The position numbers were made by a program, and so were the translations under genes. This document shows, in pieces, positions 35,438 through 43,915 of a DNA stretch of 64,000 nt. Below the pieces are notes generated by a model that had not been told where the DNA came from, did no database searches, and saw nothing but the letters and a program-made list of their open reading frames with translations. The stretch's first letter is position 1. The number at the start of each line of letters is the position of its first letter. This DNA comes from SW10 sp965657795 (GTDB lineage: Bacteria > Verrucomicrobiota > Verrucomicrobiia > Verrucomicrobiales > Akkermansiaceae): the NCBI GenBank assembly GCA_965657795.1, contig CBFHQJ010000003.1, positions 62,001 to 126,000 of the forward strand, read 5' to 3'.

Positions 35438-36850
35438 TTAACGGATTCCGTTGTATTCCGCGTCTTTAGCAGGTTGGGTGAGCCAGTAGTCGTGAGTGTA
35501 GAGTTTCCGATTGTAGCCCTGCCAATAGGGATCCTCCTGCCAATGCGGGGTATCTTCGAGAGACTCCTGCCACTGATTGAGCTTCAACCAAAGATCGGCG
35601 ACTTTTTCCGGCATCTTTTGGTAGAGGTTGTTTTGTTCTGAAATGTCGTTTGCCAAATTGTAAAGGGCCGGCGGAGTGTGAACGTTGATAAGGAGCTTCC
35701 AATCGCCTTCGCGGATGGCTGCGCCCCGCATCGTCATCCGCCAGTAAAGGGCGTCGTGGGGAGCCTTAGGCATCTCGCCCCGCAGGAAGGGAAGCAGGTC
35801 GCGGCCGTCATGGTTTACGATCTTTTTGCGACCCTTTTTAGTGATTCGAGGCGGGAGCTGTTTGCCGGCGGCCCCCATGAAAGTAGGAAGGAGATCAAGC
35901 GAAGTGAAAGGGTGGGCGAAGGTTTTTCCCGATGGGAGTCCTTTCGGCCAATGGAAGATAAAGGGGACGCGAATTCCTCCCTCCAGAAATGAGCCTTTCA
36001 TTCCGTTAAGCGGGGCATTGCAAGCGTGTGAAGCGGTGACGCTGCCTCCGTTATCGGAGTAAAAGACAATGAGAGTGTTTTCGAGCTGATTGGTCTCTTT
36101 AAGATGTAAGAGGATTTTCCCGATGTTGACGTCCATGCACCACTGCATGGCGGCATAAGTTTGGCGGCGCTTTCCTTTCAAGTGCGCAAAGCGAGCCAGG
36201 TCTTCTTCCTTGGCCTGCATGGGAGTGTGTGGGGTATTGTATGAGAGAAAGCAAAAGAAGGGGCGATCGCCGGGAGTCATTTGTCCGATGGCTTCATGAG
36301 TGAACCAGTCGGTGAGATAGGGGTGGTCGATTTTTTGAACAGGCTTGGTATTCCGGAGGAGCTTGTTTTTTTCGAGAGTGGGAAAGTAATTGTGGCTCCC
36401 GGAGTGCATTCCGAAGAAGTAGTCAAATCCACGGGCATTGGGGAGCATCCCCGGGACGGAGTCTCCGACATGCCATTTGCCAATGATGGATGTGCGGTAG
36501 CCGGCGCTCTTCATGTGGTCGCCGATGGTTTTTTGTTCCACCGGAATGCCCAGTCTTTCAGGGAGGGTTGGAAAGGATCTGTTCAAGTTGTGTTCGAATC
36601 CAAACCTTTGGGGATGGCGTCCGGTGAGGAGCCCGGCTCTTGAGGGGGCGCAGACGTTTGCGCAAACATATCCATCGGTGCAGCGAATTCCGGTCGCGGC
36701 GAGCTCGTCTAGAACCGGAGTTTCGATCTGCAAAGACCCATAGCAGCCGAGGTCACCGTATCCCATGTCATCCGCCAGGATCATCAGGATGTTGGGCTGA
36801 TCGGCTTTGAGAGGGAGGATCCCAAAAAGAATGAGAACAAACAGGCGCAT
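35438..36850 (-). CDS. Secreted sulfatase (formylglycine-dependent)
   Basis: The ATG at 36850 is chosen because it starts a signal peptide (MRLFVLILFGILPLKA); 470 residues, typical for arylsulfatase-type enzymes. It has metal ligands in LADDMGYGDLGCYG (D27, D28), the activation motif CAPSRAGLLTGR (C67, which must be converted to formylglycine by a maturase not in this window), and the later HNYFPTLEKN, SYNTPHTPM and YSDNGG motifs. The enzyme is exported and cleaves sulfate esters, probably from algal or mucin-like sulfated glycans. Single gene on the minus strand. Confidence 0.93.
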   Translation of the reverse strand: MRLFVLILFGILPLKADQPNILMILADDMGYGDLGCYGSLQIETPVLDELAATGIRCTDGYVCANVCAPSRAGLLTGRHPQRFGFEHNLNRSFPTLPERLGIPVEQKTIGDHMKSAGYRTSIIGKWHVGDSVPGMLPNARGFDYFFGMHSGSHNYFPTLEKNKLLRNTKPVQKIDHPYLTDWFTHEAIGQMTPGDRPFFCFLSYNTPHTPMQAKEEDLARFAHLKGKRRQTYAAMQWCMDVNIGKILLHLKETNQLENTLIVFYSDNGGSVTASHACNAPLNGMKGSFLEGGIRVPFIFHWPKGLPSGKTFAHPFTSLDLLPTFMGAAGKQLPPRITKKGRKKIVNHDGRDLLPFLRGEMPKAPHDALYWRMTMRGAAIREGDWKLLINVHTPPALYNLANDISEQNNLYQKMPEKVADLWLKLNQWQESLEDTPHWQEDPYWQGYNRKLYTHDYWLTQPAKDAEYNGIR

Positions 36851-36899
36851 GCGGAAAGGTGTCGCATGAGACCCAGGCTGGCAATGCCGCACTGCGATC

Positions 36900-36931
36900 A
36901 AAAAAAATCCCACTCACCGGAGCGAGTGGGA
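36900..36931 (-). terminator. Minus-strand terminator
   Basis: An 8-bp inverted repeat (TCCCACTC / GAGTGGGA, 36908-36915 and 36924-36931), followed in the minus direction by eight T residues (36907-36900). It lies 26 bp after the stop of the small YdcH-like gene. Confidence 0.87.
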
Positions 36932-36957
36932 AAAGAGGTTTTATTCGGTAAGTTGAA

Positions 36958-37200
36958 CTAGGAGTGCTCGTTAATCATTTTGAGCAACTCGTCCTTTAGA
37001 GCGAGGCGTTTGATTTTTTGCTCGTGAGTATAGTCGTCGGACGGGGTTTCGATGTTTTCCTCAATGCGGTGAACTTCCTTGTCCGTTTCGTGGTATTGTT
37101 CGAAGAGTCTCGCGAAATGGGCGTTGTTCATTTTGAGCTCGTGGATTGCGTCTTTGTGCTCGGGGAGTTCGTGGAGGAGGTCGTGTTTTTCGATGGGCAT
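36958..37200 (-). CDS. YdcH/DUF465 family small protein
   Basis: 80 residues, all helical and highly charged, with the family's pattern: EHKDAIHELKMNNAHFARLFEQYHETDKEVHRIEE and a C-terminal LKDELLKMI. The DUF465 (YdcH) family consists of short cytoplasmic coiled-coil proteins of unknown role. Single gene with its own terminator. ATG at 37200. Confidence 0.88.
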   Translation of the reverse strand: MPIEKHDLLHELPEHKDAIHELKMNNAHFARLFEQYHETDKEVHRIEENIETPSDDYTHEQKIKRLALKDELLKMINEHS

Positions 37201-37301
37201 CTTATCTGGTTTTGTTTGTCTGCCGGGAAGCTAACAAACAAAGCAGGGGGGGGTGCATTTCCCTCGGTTTACTCCGCACCGGTTGACGAGTCGAACCCGA
37301 C

Positions 37302-38075
37302 CTAGGTGCGCTTCCGGTGGAAGGCAAAGCAAAGAGCGAAGAGGCCAAGAAACGAGGTCGAAGGCTCGGGGATGAGCTGCGGGCCTTCTCCATTGAGATC
37401 AGTCAGGGAGACGTTGGCATCATCGTAGATCTTCACGTTTGCCATTTCCATGGCGTAAAGGGAGTCGTTGTTGCGGTTGACTCCGAGCCTGAAATTCTGA
37501 AGGCCACCCGGGTTGATGGTGCCCGAACCAACTAATTCAGGAGCCGTGTTTTCACTACCAAGCCATAATTCTGCTCCACCGGACGAGGTCTTACGAGCAA
37601 TGACATGATTCCAGATGCCAGCCTGGATTCCCGGTTCGCCATCTTCGGCATTGGTAAGACTCCCGAATCCTGTTGTTGCAGCCACAATTCTCAAGGTCCC
37701 GTTGTTCACATCGAGTTGCCATGAAAAATTATTGGGAGCGTTCGGAGTTAGGTTGCTGAAAATCCCCTGGAATCCGCCTTGATTCACCGTGTTTGTTTTG
37801 AACCAGATGGAGACAGTGAATGAAGCGGCGCCGCCAGGCCCGGGAGTCGCTAAGAAGTCTCGCTCGGCGCCGGTTTCTCCTGGAAAGTTTACAGCACCCT
37901 CCGGAGTGGTGGTAATGACGTTGGTCCCGTTGCTGGTCTCAGTGAGTGTGAAGGCCGCGCTCACCTCGTTGTCGTAACGATCACCATCCGCGAAGTCATA
38001 GTGGGCAATGAGTGCTCCCTGACAGTAAACAGATGTCAGGAGCAAGGTTCCGAGGGCAACTGAGGCTTTGTGCAT
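37302..38075 (-). CDS. LamG-domain PEP-CTERM protein
   Basis: 257 residues: signal peptide (~1-20), a LamG/concanavalin-like domain (~22-230, beginning ALIAHYDFADGDRYDNE and containing FTVSIWFKTNT and LGVNRNNDSLYAMEMANVKIYDD), then a PEP-CTERM tail (IPEPSTSFLGLFALCFAF followed by HRKRT). It is expected to be processed by an exosortase and held at or released from the surface; LamG domains bind glycans. This is the second PEP-CTERM protein in the window. ATG at 38075. Confidence 0.9.
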   Translation of the reverse strand: MHKASVALGTLLLTSVYCQGALIAHYDFADGDRYDNEVSAAFTLTETSNGTNVITTTPEGAVNFPGETGAERDFLATPGPGGAASFTVSIWFKTNTVNQGGFQGIFSNLTPNAPNNFSWQLDVNNGTLRIVAATTGFGSLTNAEDGEPGIQAGIWNHVIARKTSSGGAELWLGSENTAPELVGSGTINPGGLQNFRLGVNRNNDSLYAMEMANVKIYDDANVSLTDLNGEGPQLIPEPSTSFLGLFALCFAFHRKRT

Positions 38076-38165
38076 GAGCCGAAGCTAGAAACTGTTTCCC
38101 AGCTTGCCAGAAACAAACAGCGACTTTTTAGCCGCTATTTTTGATCGTAAATGCTTTCGAGAACT

Positions 38166-38384
38166 TTAATCGTCCTGCTGGTCGGCTGTCTCCTTGATGT
38201 CAGTGAGGGCCTCAATGAAGTCTCCGAGGATTTCCGCGGGAACCATAATGGTGTCACGGTTTCCGCTGACGTCTTCGGTGATTTTAACGACACGGCCCCG
38301 GGCATTTTCCTTGAGGTCGAGAAAGAAGATCTTGCGGTCTGCGAGGATCTTTTCGGTGTGGAGAACTTCCTGATTCATGGCCAT
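38166..38384 (-). CDS. DUF3276 (PUR-alpha-like) DNA/RNA-binding protein
   Basis: The ATG at 38384 gives a 72-residue protein; an earlier start at 38459 would overlap the tRNA-dihydrouridine synthase gene. The core KIFFLDLKENARGRVVKITEDVSG ... IMVPAEILGDFIEALTDI fits the PUR repeat of DUF3276, single-stranded nucleic-acid-binding proteins found in Bacteroidetes, spirochaetes and Verrucomicrobiota. The acidic C-terminus is short. It follows dus in the same direction (51 bp gap) and may be co-transcribed. Confidence 0.82.
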   Translation of the reverse strand: MAMNQEVLHTEKILADRKIFFLDLKENARGRVVKITEDVSGNRDTIMVPAEILGDFIEALTDIKETADQQDD

Positions 38385-38434
38385 CTCGCGATGAGATTTC
38401 ACAGGAGACCGGGTAAAGTCAACGTGAAAGTTGA

Positions 38435-39454
38435 TTAGAGGAACTGTGAAAACCCGCAAAATAGTCGCGAGTTCTCAGACGGGAGATCCGGGGCCGGATC
38501 TCCGTGATCGAGAAAGGTGGCGCAGGTGGCAAAGAAATCGTTCTTGTTTTTAACTCGTCGGATCTGGTGTTCGAAGTCGGCGTGATGTCCTTGGCTGATA
38601 TAGATGAGGTATTTTTTCATCTTCTGGACGTGCCGATCTTCAATGAACCCCGGAATCTCCCGGGCTGTTTCATCGTAGAGTTTGGCGATGTATTCGAGGA
38701 TCATGCGTCCTGTGACCTTCGGGATTTCGCGGTTTGAGGTCGCGCAGCGGAGCTGCTCAAAGATCCAGGGATTCCGGATCGCGCCACGCCCTATCATGAG
38801 GCCGGCGGATCCGGTCGACCTTAGATAAGAGAGCCCGGTTTGGCAATTGACGACGTTTCCGTTGGCGATGACCGGGCAGGAGAGGCTGCGCACGGCTTGG
38901 GCGACGCGATCGTCATGCACCGGCGTTTGGTATCGTTCTTTGACCGTTCGACCGTGGATGGTAAGTAGATCGATTTCGTGCTTTTGGAAGATCTCGAGGA
39001 GGCGATCAAATTCCCTATCTGATTCAAAGCCCACCCGTGTCTTGACGGTGAAAGGGGTTTCTTCGCAAGCCTCCCGGAGTCGCCCCAGAATTTCATGAAC
39101 TTGCGCGGGATTTCGAAGTAGCCCGCCGCCGGCATTCTTGCGGTAAACGACTGGGGCGGGGCACCCCAGATTGAGATCCACACCGGCAATTGGGTGATCT
39201 TTAAGGTCGGCAACTGTCCGGGCCAATTCCGTGGCATCCTGGCCGATCATCTGAGCAATGACGGGCCTTTCGGTCGGGTTCTCGGTGATCGAACGGAGAA
39301 TGTAGGGATCGAGCCGCGAATGAATATGAACACGGAAATACTCCGTCACGTAGACATCGGCTCCGCCGAAGGAGGCGATGGTTCGGAGGAACGGAAGGTC
39401 AGTCACGTCCTGCATGGGCGCGAGAAAAAGAGCAGGACGGTCGGATGGGAGCAC
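38435..39454 (-). CDS. tRNA-dihydrouridine synthase (Dus family)
   Basis: 339 residues with a GTG start at 39454; it is needed because the family's first strand (FLAPMQDVTD) begins only a few residues in. It has the FMN-binding TIM barrel motifs: APMQDVTDLPF, PVIAQMIGQD, VDLNLGCPAPVVYRKNAGGGLL (with the catalytic Cys in NLGCP), TVKTRVGFE, LTIHGRTVKERY, VIANGNV and GLMIGRGAIRNPWIFEQL. The enzyme reduces uridine to dihydrouridine in tRNA D-loops. Neighbours: zinc-ribbon gene upstream (13 bp gap) and DUF3276 gene downstream, all minus. Confidence 0.93.
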   Translation of the reverse strand: MLPSDRPALFLAPMQDVTDLPFLRTIASFGGADVYVTEYFRVHIHSRLDPYILRSITENPTERPVIAQMIGQDATELARTVADLKDHPIAGVDLNLGCPAPVVYRKNAGGGLLRNPAQVHEILGRLREACEETPFTVKTRVGFESDREFDRLLEIFQKHEIDLLTIHGRTVKERYQTPVHDDRVAQAVRSLSCPVIANGNVVNCQTGLSYLRSTGSAGLMIGRGAIRNPWIFEQLRCATSNREIPKVTGRMILEYIAKLYDETAREIPGFIEDRHVQKMKKYLIYISQGHHADFEHQIRRVKNKNDFFATCATFLDHGDPAPDLPSENSRLFCGFSQFL

Positions 39455-39467
39455 GAATTAAGACGTT

Positions 39468-40007
39468 CTAGACGAGAACCGGAACTCCGTCCGGCTTAAG
39501 GGCGTCGGCAGGCGGGCCCTCGAAATTATCGAGGATAAATTTGTTCCACTGGTCGCGGGTGGACTTCGAGAGCATTTTTTGACTCTCCTCGACGCAGGAT
39601 TCGCAGATCAGAACGGGATAGGGATCGAAAACCATATAGTCCCCAAAGCCGAGACATTCGGTGGTGTAATCCTTGATTTCCGAGGATGGTGTTCCGCAAT
39701 GGGCGCATTCGGAGGTCCATTCCTGGGGGTCCTGGCTTTCAGCAAAGCGTTCGCTGCGTTTTTGAAGGATCGAATTGTTCTCAGCCATATCGCGGAGGCG
39801 CTTTTTGGATTCTTCGGAAAACGATTCGATCGTTTCCATCTTGCACGACTGGCAAATAGCGAACTCAAAAACACACTCCGGCCCTCTGAAAACCTTGTTA
39901 ACAACGTAAGGTTCGTCGAGGTCATCAAACCGCCTTTCGCAGGTGAGGCAGCTCTCGAATGGGCCATCGTGTTCAAGCGAATGAAAGTTCGGGGGGATCT
40001 CACTCAT
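39468..40007 (-). CDS. Hypothetical zinc-ribbon protein
   Basis: The ATG at 40007 (MSEIPPNFHSLEHDGPF...) is preferred to an earlier start at 40070 that is out of keeping with the sequence; the protein is 179 residues. Paired cysteines, CLTCERRF (~25), CQSCKME (~55), CAHCGTPS (~100) and CESCVEES (~135), suggest two structural zinc sites. The family is not recognised. It lies just upstream of dus and divergent from the cytochrome fusion gene, so the 170 bp to 40179 should hold promoters for both. Confidence 0.75.
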   Translation of the reverse strand: MSEIPPNFHSLEHDGPFESCLTCERRFDDLDEPYVVNKVFRGPECVFEFAICQSCKMETIESFSEESKKRLRDMAENNSILQKRSERFAESQDPQEWTSECAHCGTPSSEIKDYTTECLGFGDYMVFDPYPVLICESCVEESQKMLSKSTRDQWNKFILDNFEGPPADALKPDGVPVLV

Positions 40008-40178
40008 GCCCAAGGATGGCCTGAGGTCGTTACAAATCCAACGTTTTTTGGAACGGATTCTGATGAGCAATCCGGTCTATGGTTTCGAGGACGCAGTCGT
40101 TCGTGATTAGGGTTGATTAAGCTCTCCGAATCGAAAGACTTAACCGACACGATTCGTAGCAAGCTAAACAATAACATC

Positions 40179-41852
40179 ATGGACAACGAACCCAATTTAC
40201 CGGAAGAGATTGAGAACGAAGAGGTCGGAAAAGGCAGCGCCTTTGGACCGGTTTTCATTACACTCTTCGTGCTCGCCGTCATCGGCGGTTTGATCTACCT
40301 GCCATTTTACGCGGAACAGGAGCCTTTTTCCGGGGTTTTGAACGACATGAAAGGCTGGGGGCCGATTGTGGGGCAATTCCACCCGCTCATCCTGCACCTT
40401 CCGATTGGAATCGTCTTCCTTACTCTGTTCATGGAAGTTTGCAGTTGGTTTTCCTTCGGCAAATACCGTCCCCGGACGGCAGTTGGCTTGTTTTTGGCCT
40501 TTATCACCGGAACTTTTGCCTGTGTGACCGGGCTCTTTGAACTCAGTGCCGGGGGCTGGAAGGCAGAGCAGTGGGAAGATGACATGTTCAAGCATATGTG
40601 GGTTGGTATCGGCTTTGTGGGAGTGCTCGGATTGGCTTTTCTCGCGAAACTTTGGGGAAGCCGCAGCGGATCCCGTGGTCCGGTTTATGGAATACTCCTT
40701 TTGATTGCCAGCGGTGCCCTGGGATACGGAGCTCATTTTGGTGGTTTGGCGACTCACGGATCTGATCCGATTGAGAAGGCTTGGAAGTGGCTTACTAAAA
40801 ACGTGGACGCCTTCAAGCGGTTGGTAGATGAAGAAAAGCAAGAAGAGGATGAGATCGTCGAAGGTGGATCGGATCCAGAAGGGCCAAAGCCGCCTCAAAA
40901 GCGTCTCGCATTCAAAGAGGTGGTGCTTCCGATTCTCGATGCGAAATGTCTCTACTGTCACTCCGAGGAGGAGAAGGTGAAGAGCGGTCTGAAGATGGAC
41001 ACCTATGAAAATCTTCTCATTGGAGGAGACATGCAGGATGATGACGAGTATCGCACGCTCGTTCCTGGAGACTCCAAGAAGAGCTACATGATCGAGGTGA
41101 TGATGCTTCCGATGGATGAAGACATGCACATGCCGCCGTCCAAGAAGAAGCAGATGGAAGACTACGAATTGAAGCTGCTCACTTGGTGGGTCGATAACAT
41201 CCCGGCCAGTGAAACCCTGGAAGACAAGACTCTCGAAGAAATGGGAGCGCCTGCTGATATTATCGAAGCTGCTGCCATGTTGGTGAGTCCCGAGGAGCGG
41301 AAAGCGATGGAGGAAGCTGCTGAGGCCGCCAAGGCAAAGATGGAGCAGGAGAAAGTTGCAAAGCGGGAGGCTCTTCAAAATGCCCTTGACTCACTGAAAC
41401 AGGATCCGTCTTTTAAGACTTCTTTGAACTACGCTTCTCAGGACTCGACCGATCTTGAGTTTACCGCGGTTAGCCTGCGCGGAAAGCTCGACGATCAGAC
41501 TTTTCTAAAGTTGGCACCTGTCTCGACTGCTCTCACGAGTGTGAAACTCGGCGCAACTTCAATCACGGAGGAGACCATTGCTGCGGAATTGCCCAAGATG
41601 GCGAATCTCAAAAAGCTGGATCTGAGCCAAACTCAGATTGGCGATGCCGCCATGGATTCCGTGGCGAAGCTTGAAGGCCTGGAGTGGTTGAATCTTTACG
41701 GAACCCAGGTGACTGACACCGGGATCATGAAGCTGAAAGGCTTGGGCAATCTTAAGAAAATCTACCTCTGGCAGTCCAAGGCGACTCCGGAGGGAGCCAA
41801 GGCTCTGCAAGCCGAACTTCCCGGCCTCGAAGTGGTTTTCGGGGTGAACTAG
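40179..41852 (+). CDS. DUF2231-cytochrome c-LRR fusion protein
   Basis: The ATG at 40179 is chosen over a TTG at 40113. 557 residues: a DUF2231 membrane unit (~15-205, five or more helices; FHPLILHLPIGIVFLTL is characteristic), a charged linker, then a planctomycete-type cytochrome c domain (~240-345; CLYCH at 257-261 is the haem site, and MHMPPSKKK is near the axial Met). Last comes a leucine-rich repeat-like C-terminal domain (~430-557, LKKLDLSQTQIGDAAM, LEWLNLYGTQVTDTG). The protein is membrane-bound with the haem and LRR parts likely in the periplasm. Its stop overlaps the convergent stop of the next gene by 4 bp. Electron-carrier role inferred. Confidence 0.88.
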   Translation: MDNEPNLPEEIENEEVGKGSAFGPVFITLFVLAVIGGLIYLPFYAEQEPFSGVLNDMKGWGPIVGQFHPLILHLPIGIVFLTLFMEVCSWFSFGKYRPRTAVGLFLAFITGTFACVTGLFELSAGGWKAEQWEDDMFKHMWVGIGFVGVLGLAFLAKLWGSRSGSRGPVYGILLLIASGALGYGAHFGGLATHGSDPIEKAWKWLTKNVDAFKRLVDEEKQEEDEIVEGGSDPEGPKPPQKRLAFKEVVLPILDAKCLYCHSEEEKVKSGLKMDTYENLLIGGDMQDDDEYRTLVPGDSKKSYMIEVMMLPMDEDMHMPPSKKKQMEDYELKLLTWWVDNIPASETLEDKTLEEMGAPADIIEAAAMLVSPEERKAMEEAAEAAKAKMEQEKVAKREALQNALDSLKQDPSFKTSLNYASQDSTDLEFTAVSLRGKLDDQTFLKLAPVSTALTSVKLGATSITEETIAAELPKMANLKKLDLSQTQIGDAAMDSVAKLEGLEWLNLYGTQVTDTGIMKLKGLGNLKKIYLWQSKATPEGAKALQAELPGLEVVFGVN

Positions 41853-42505
41853 ACTTCAGAGTCCTCAATTTTCAAAGGCCGTGCTCCGTCAGGATCTCGG
41901 CCTTTTTGTTGGGGGGGGTCCTTGATTCGTTTTTGAAATTCTTCGCGCTCTTGATGACGCTTTTGATCTTCGGGAAAGCTCGTGAGAGCTCTATGCAGAG
42001 AGAAGCTTCCAAGTGCCAGGAAAAGGCTGTAGGTTGCCAGGTTTCCTTGAATGACCGCTTTGGAAATCTCGGCGGGGGCGTGGTCTGGCAAGTTGCCCCT
42101 GATGGTGCGTCTCTCGATCCAAACCGACCCGAGCCAGAATGGAATTAAGGACACGATGGATGCTGCGGCGCGGCCGATCTTGGTCCACTCATCCGGGAGT
42201 AATCCGCCAAACAAAAAGATTTGCAGAAGGGTTGATCGGACTGCGGGGTGATCCATGAGCCCGAGGGCATCGAGTCCGATTGAGATAGGAAGAAGTCCAA
42301 CTGACCAGAGAAGCCATGCAAAAGGGATGCCAACAAGAGTCGATTTCCAATTAGCCCCCATGGCTAGCGCGTAAGATCTACGAAATCCGATGGTTAGCCT
42401 ACGCGCGAGAAACCAGGCTTCAATGCCCGCGATGATGAGAATGCCAAATGCCGTTGCGAAGCTATGGGGGAAAAAGGCAGGAAGTGCGACATTGGCGACG
42501 ATCAT
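41849..42505 (-). CDS. Hypothetical membrane protein (218 aa)
   Basis: Five or so hydrophobic segments (~10-30, 55-75, 95-115, 125-145, 165-180) and a charged C-terminal tail with RHQEREEFQKRIKDPP. No recognised family. An eight-G tract (41911-41918) encodes the tail; slippage would change only the last ~20 residues. It overlaps the upstream small membrane gene by 4 bp (ATGA), so the two are translationally coupled, and overlaps the convergent cytochrome fusion stop by 4 bp. Confidence 0.75.
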   Translation of the reverse strand: MIVANVALPAFFPHSFATAFGILIIAGIEAWFLARRLTIGFRRSYALAMGANWKSTLVGIPFAWLLWSVGLLPISIGLDALGLMDHPAVRSTLLQIFLFGGLLPDEWTKIGRAAASIVSLIPFWLGSVWIERRTIRGNLPDHAPAEISKAVIQGNLATYSLFLALGSFSLHRALTSFPEDQKRHQEREEFQKRIKDPPQQKGRDPDGARPLKIEDSEV

Positions 42506-42768
42506 TTTCGTGAGCCTACGAGGTAGCGGATGAGATGAAGTAAGCCGGAGTAGCGAAAATTCGGATCTGCGTAGTGGTGCAGGACATAGAATGCGAAGTA
42601 GTAGAATCGTGAGAAGGCCCAGATGGCAATCAGGAGTAGGGTCAAAGTGGTCCAGTCGGGCGATTTGACGATCAGGAGCCCTGCCGCGAGTGACCCTAGG
42701 CTGAGAAAGAGGAGGCCCTTTAGTTTAAGGATTGCAGGGTTCTTAATGTCCATGGATTTATCGATCAT
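42502..42768 (-). CDS. Hypothetical small membrane protein (88 aa)
   Basis: The ATG at 42768 is preferred to a TTG at 42795 that would overlap the methyltransferase stop. Two hydrophobic helices (~15-34 and ~38-60) are followed by FYVLHHYADPNFRYSGLLHLIRYL. Family not recognised. Lies 19 bp after the MidA-type gene and coupled by ATGA overlap to the next membrane protein, giving a three-gene minus-strand operon. Confidence 0.7.
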   Translation of the reverse strand: MIDKSMDIKNPAILKLKGLLFLSLGSLAAGLLIVKSPDWTTLTLLLIAIWAFSRFYYFAFYVLHHYADPNFRYSGLLHLIRYLVGSRK

Positions 42769-42787
42769 GATAGCGCCATTGTCGTTT

Positions 42788-43915
42788 CTAGTCAAAAACG
42801 GTGGCGGGATCGACGTCGCCCTTGGTCATTTCGAGCGCGTAGAATCGGCTGCCAAACTGGGAAGGGTGAATGAGGGTTTGGAATTGTCCGACTTCCTGCG
42901 GGGTTGGGCGGGAGAGGAGCCAATTCTTGCCGCAGTAGGTGAGGTAGCGACTTTGGTGCATGGCGGGATGAGTTTGTAAACCGAGTGAGGCGGCGATTTT
43001 TTCAACCGCGCTGAAGTTGACGTCGGCGGTGAGGTCCTGCTCCCCGGGATTATCGAGTGGGTGGACGTTGGATCGCTGTTGGGAATAGCAACGAAGAGTG
43101 CCGGCGGTTCGGGCCGGGTGGTACAAAGTTTCTTCATCAAGTCCGTAGTCGATCCAGATGAAGAGGGCTTTTTTGAAGATTCCGGCAAGCGGCTTCAGGA
43201 AAGAAGAAAGATCGGGAGGACCTTCGGTGACATAGTCTTCCGGCAGATTGGCTGGCAGAGGAGGCGAGGCAGGTCGGGTTTCCCAGTCGAGCGAGTCGCC
43301 ATCGGATGCGACGAGTGCTTCGTGCCACTTATCGCCTGATTTTAGATACAAGGGAACGGGAAGGGCATCGAGGATCTCGTTGGCGACCAAAGCTCCAATT
43401 TCGGCATTTACCTCCTTGGGCGTGGCAATGACGGAGGCTTCTTCCTGAAGTTTTTCCTGAAGCAACTTGCGTCGCACGGGGAGAGGTTCATGGACGAGGT
43501 AGTTGACCGCGCGCGCGAAATTGGGATCGAGGGCTCGAATGGCTTCGAGGATATCGAGGCAAAGAGTGCCATCGTGAGCACCGGGTTCCAGAATGGTGAA
43601 GATTTTCGGAGATCCGTTGGCTTGCCAGAACTTGTGAAGCCGGTGGGCGAGGAGCTTTCCGAAGACCGGTCCGACCGAGACGCTGGTGATGAAATCGCCC
43701 TTTTTTGAGACAACCGGGACTTTTGGTCGGGCGTAGTAGCCTAATCCGGGGTGGTAGAGGCACTTCGCCATGTAGTTGGCAAAAGAAATTGGGCCGGATT
43801 CGGCAATTTCAGCCTGGATGAGACGGCCCAAGTCAGTAGTTGCCCCCGCGGCTGATCGGGGGTAAGGAAATGCCTGCTGCAGGCCAGTTAAATTGACGGG
43901 TTCGCGAGACATCAT
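42788..43915 (-). CDS. SAM-dependent methyltransferase, MidA/NDUFAF7 family
   Basis: Start at the ATG pair 43915/43912 (MMSREPV); ~375 residues. The family is recognised by MAKCLYHPGLGYYA, GDFITSVSVGPVFGKLLA, EPGAHDGTLCLDIL (SAM-binding motif) and VANEILDALPVP, with FIWIDYGLDEETLYHPARTAGTLRCYSQQR (DYG motif) further on. In mitochondria, NDUFAF7 methylates an Arg of a complex I subunit; in bacteria the target is mostly unknown. The start codons abut the divergent penicillin-binding protein start at 43914, so there is no room for a promoter between the two genes. Confidence 0.9.
   Translation of the reverse strand: MMSREPVNLTGLQQAFPYPRSAAGATTDLGRLIQAEIAESGPISFANYMAKCLYHPGLGYYARPKVPVVSKKGDFITSVSVGPVFGKLLAHRLHKFWQANGSPKIFTILEPGAHDGTLCLDILEAIRALDPNFARAVNYLVHEPLPVRRKLLQEKLQEEASVIATPKEVNAEIGALVANEILDALPVPLYLKSGDKWHEALVASDGDSLDWETRPASPPLPANLPEDYVTEGPPDLSSFLKPLAGIFKKALFIWIDYGLDEETLYHPARTAGTLRCYSQQRSNVHPLDNPGEQDLTADVNFSAVEKIAASLGLQTHPAMHQSRYLTYCGKNWLLSRPTPQEVGQFQTLIHPSQFGSRFYALEMTKGDVDPATVFD

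Noticed and set aside
37246..37300. Possible tRNA-like T-loop (TTCGA) in the minus-strand leader of the YdcH-like gene.
   Set aside because: The flanking bases do not pair as a T stem and no acceptor or anticodon arm can be formed.
40197..41378. 393-codon minus-strand open frame opposite the cytochrome fusion.
   Set aside because: No start context, no recognisable domain; the plus strand codes for a clear membrane-cytochrome-LRR protein.
34346..41918. Three G8 tracts (34346-34353, 37246-37253, 41911-41918) as phase-variation switches.
   Set aside because: The first is in decayed DNA, the second is between genes, the third would only alter a short C-terminal tail; no sign of contingency genes.
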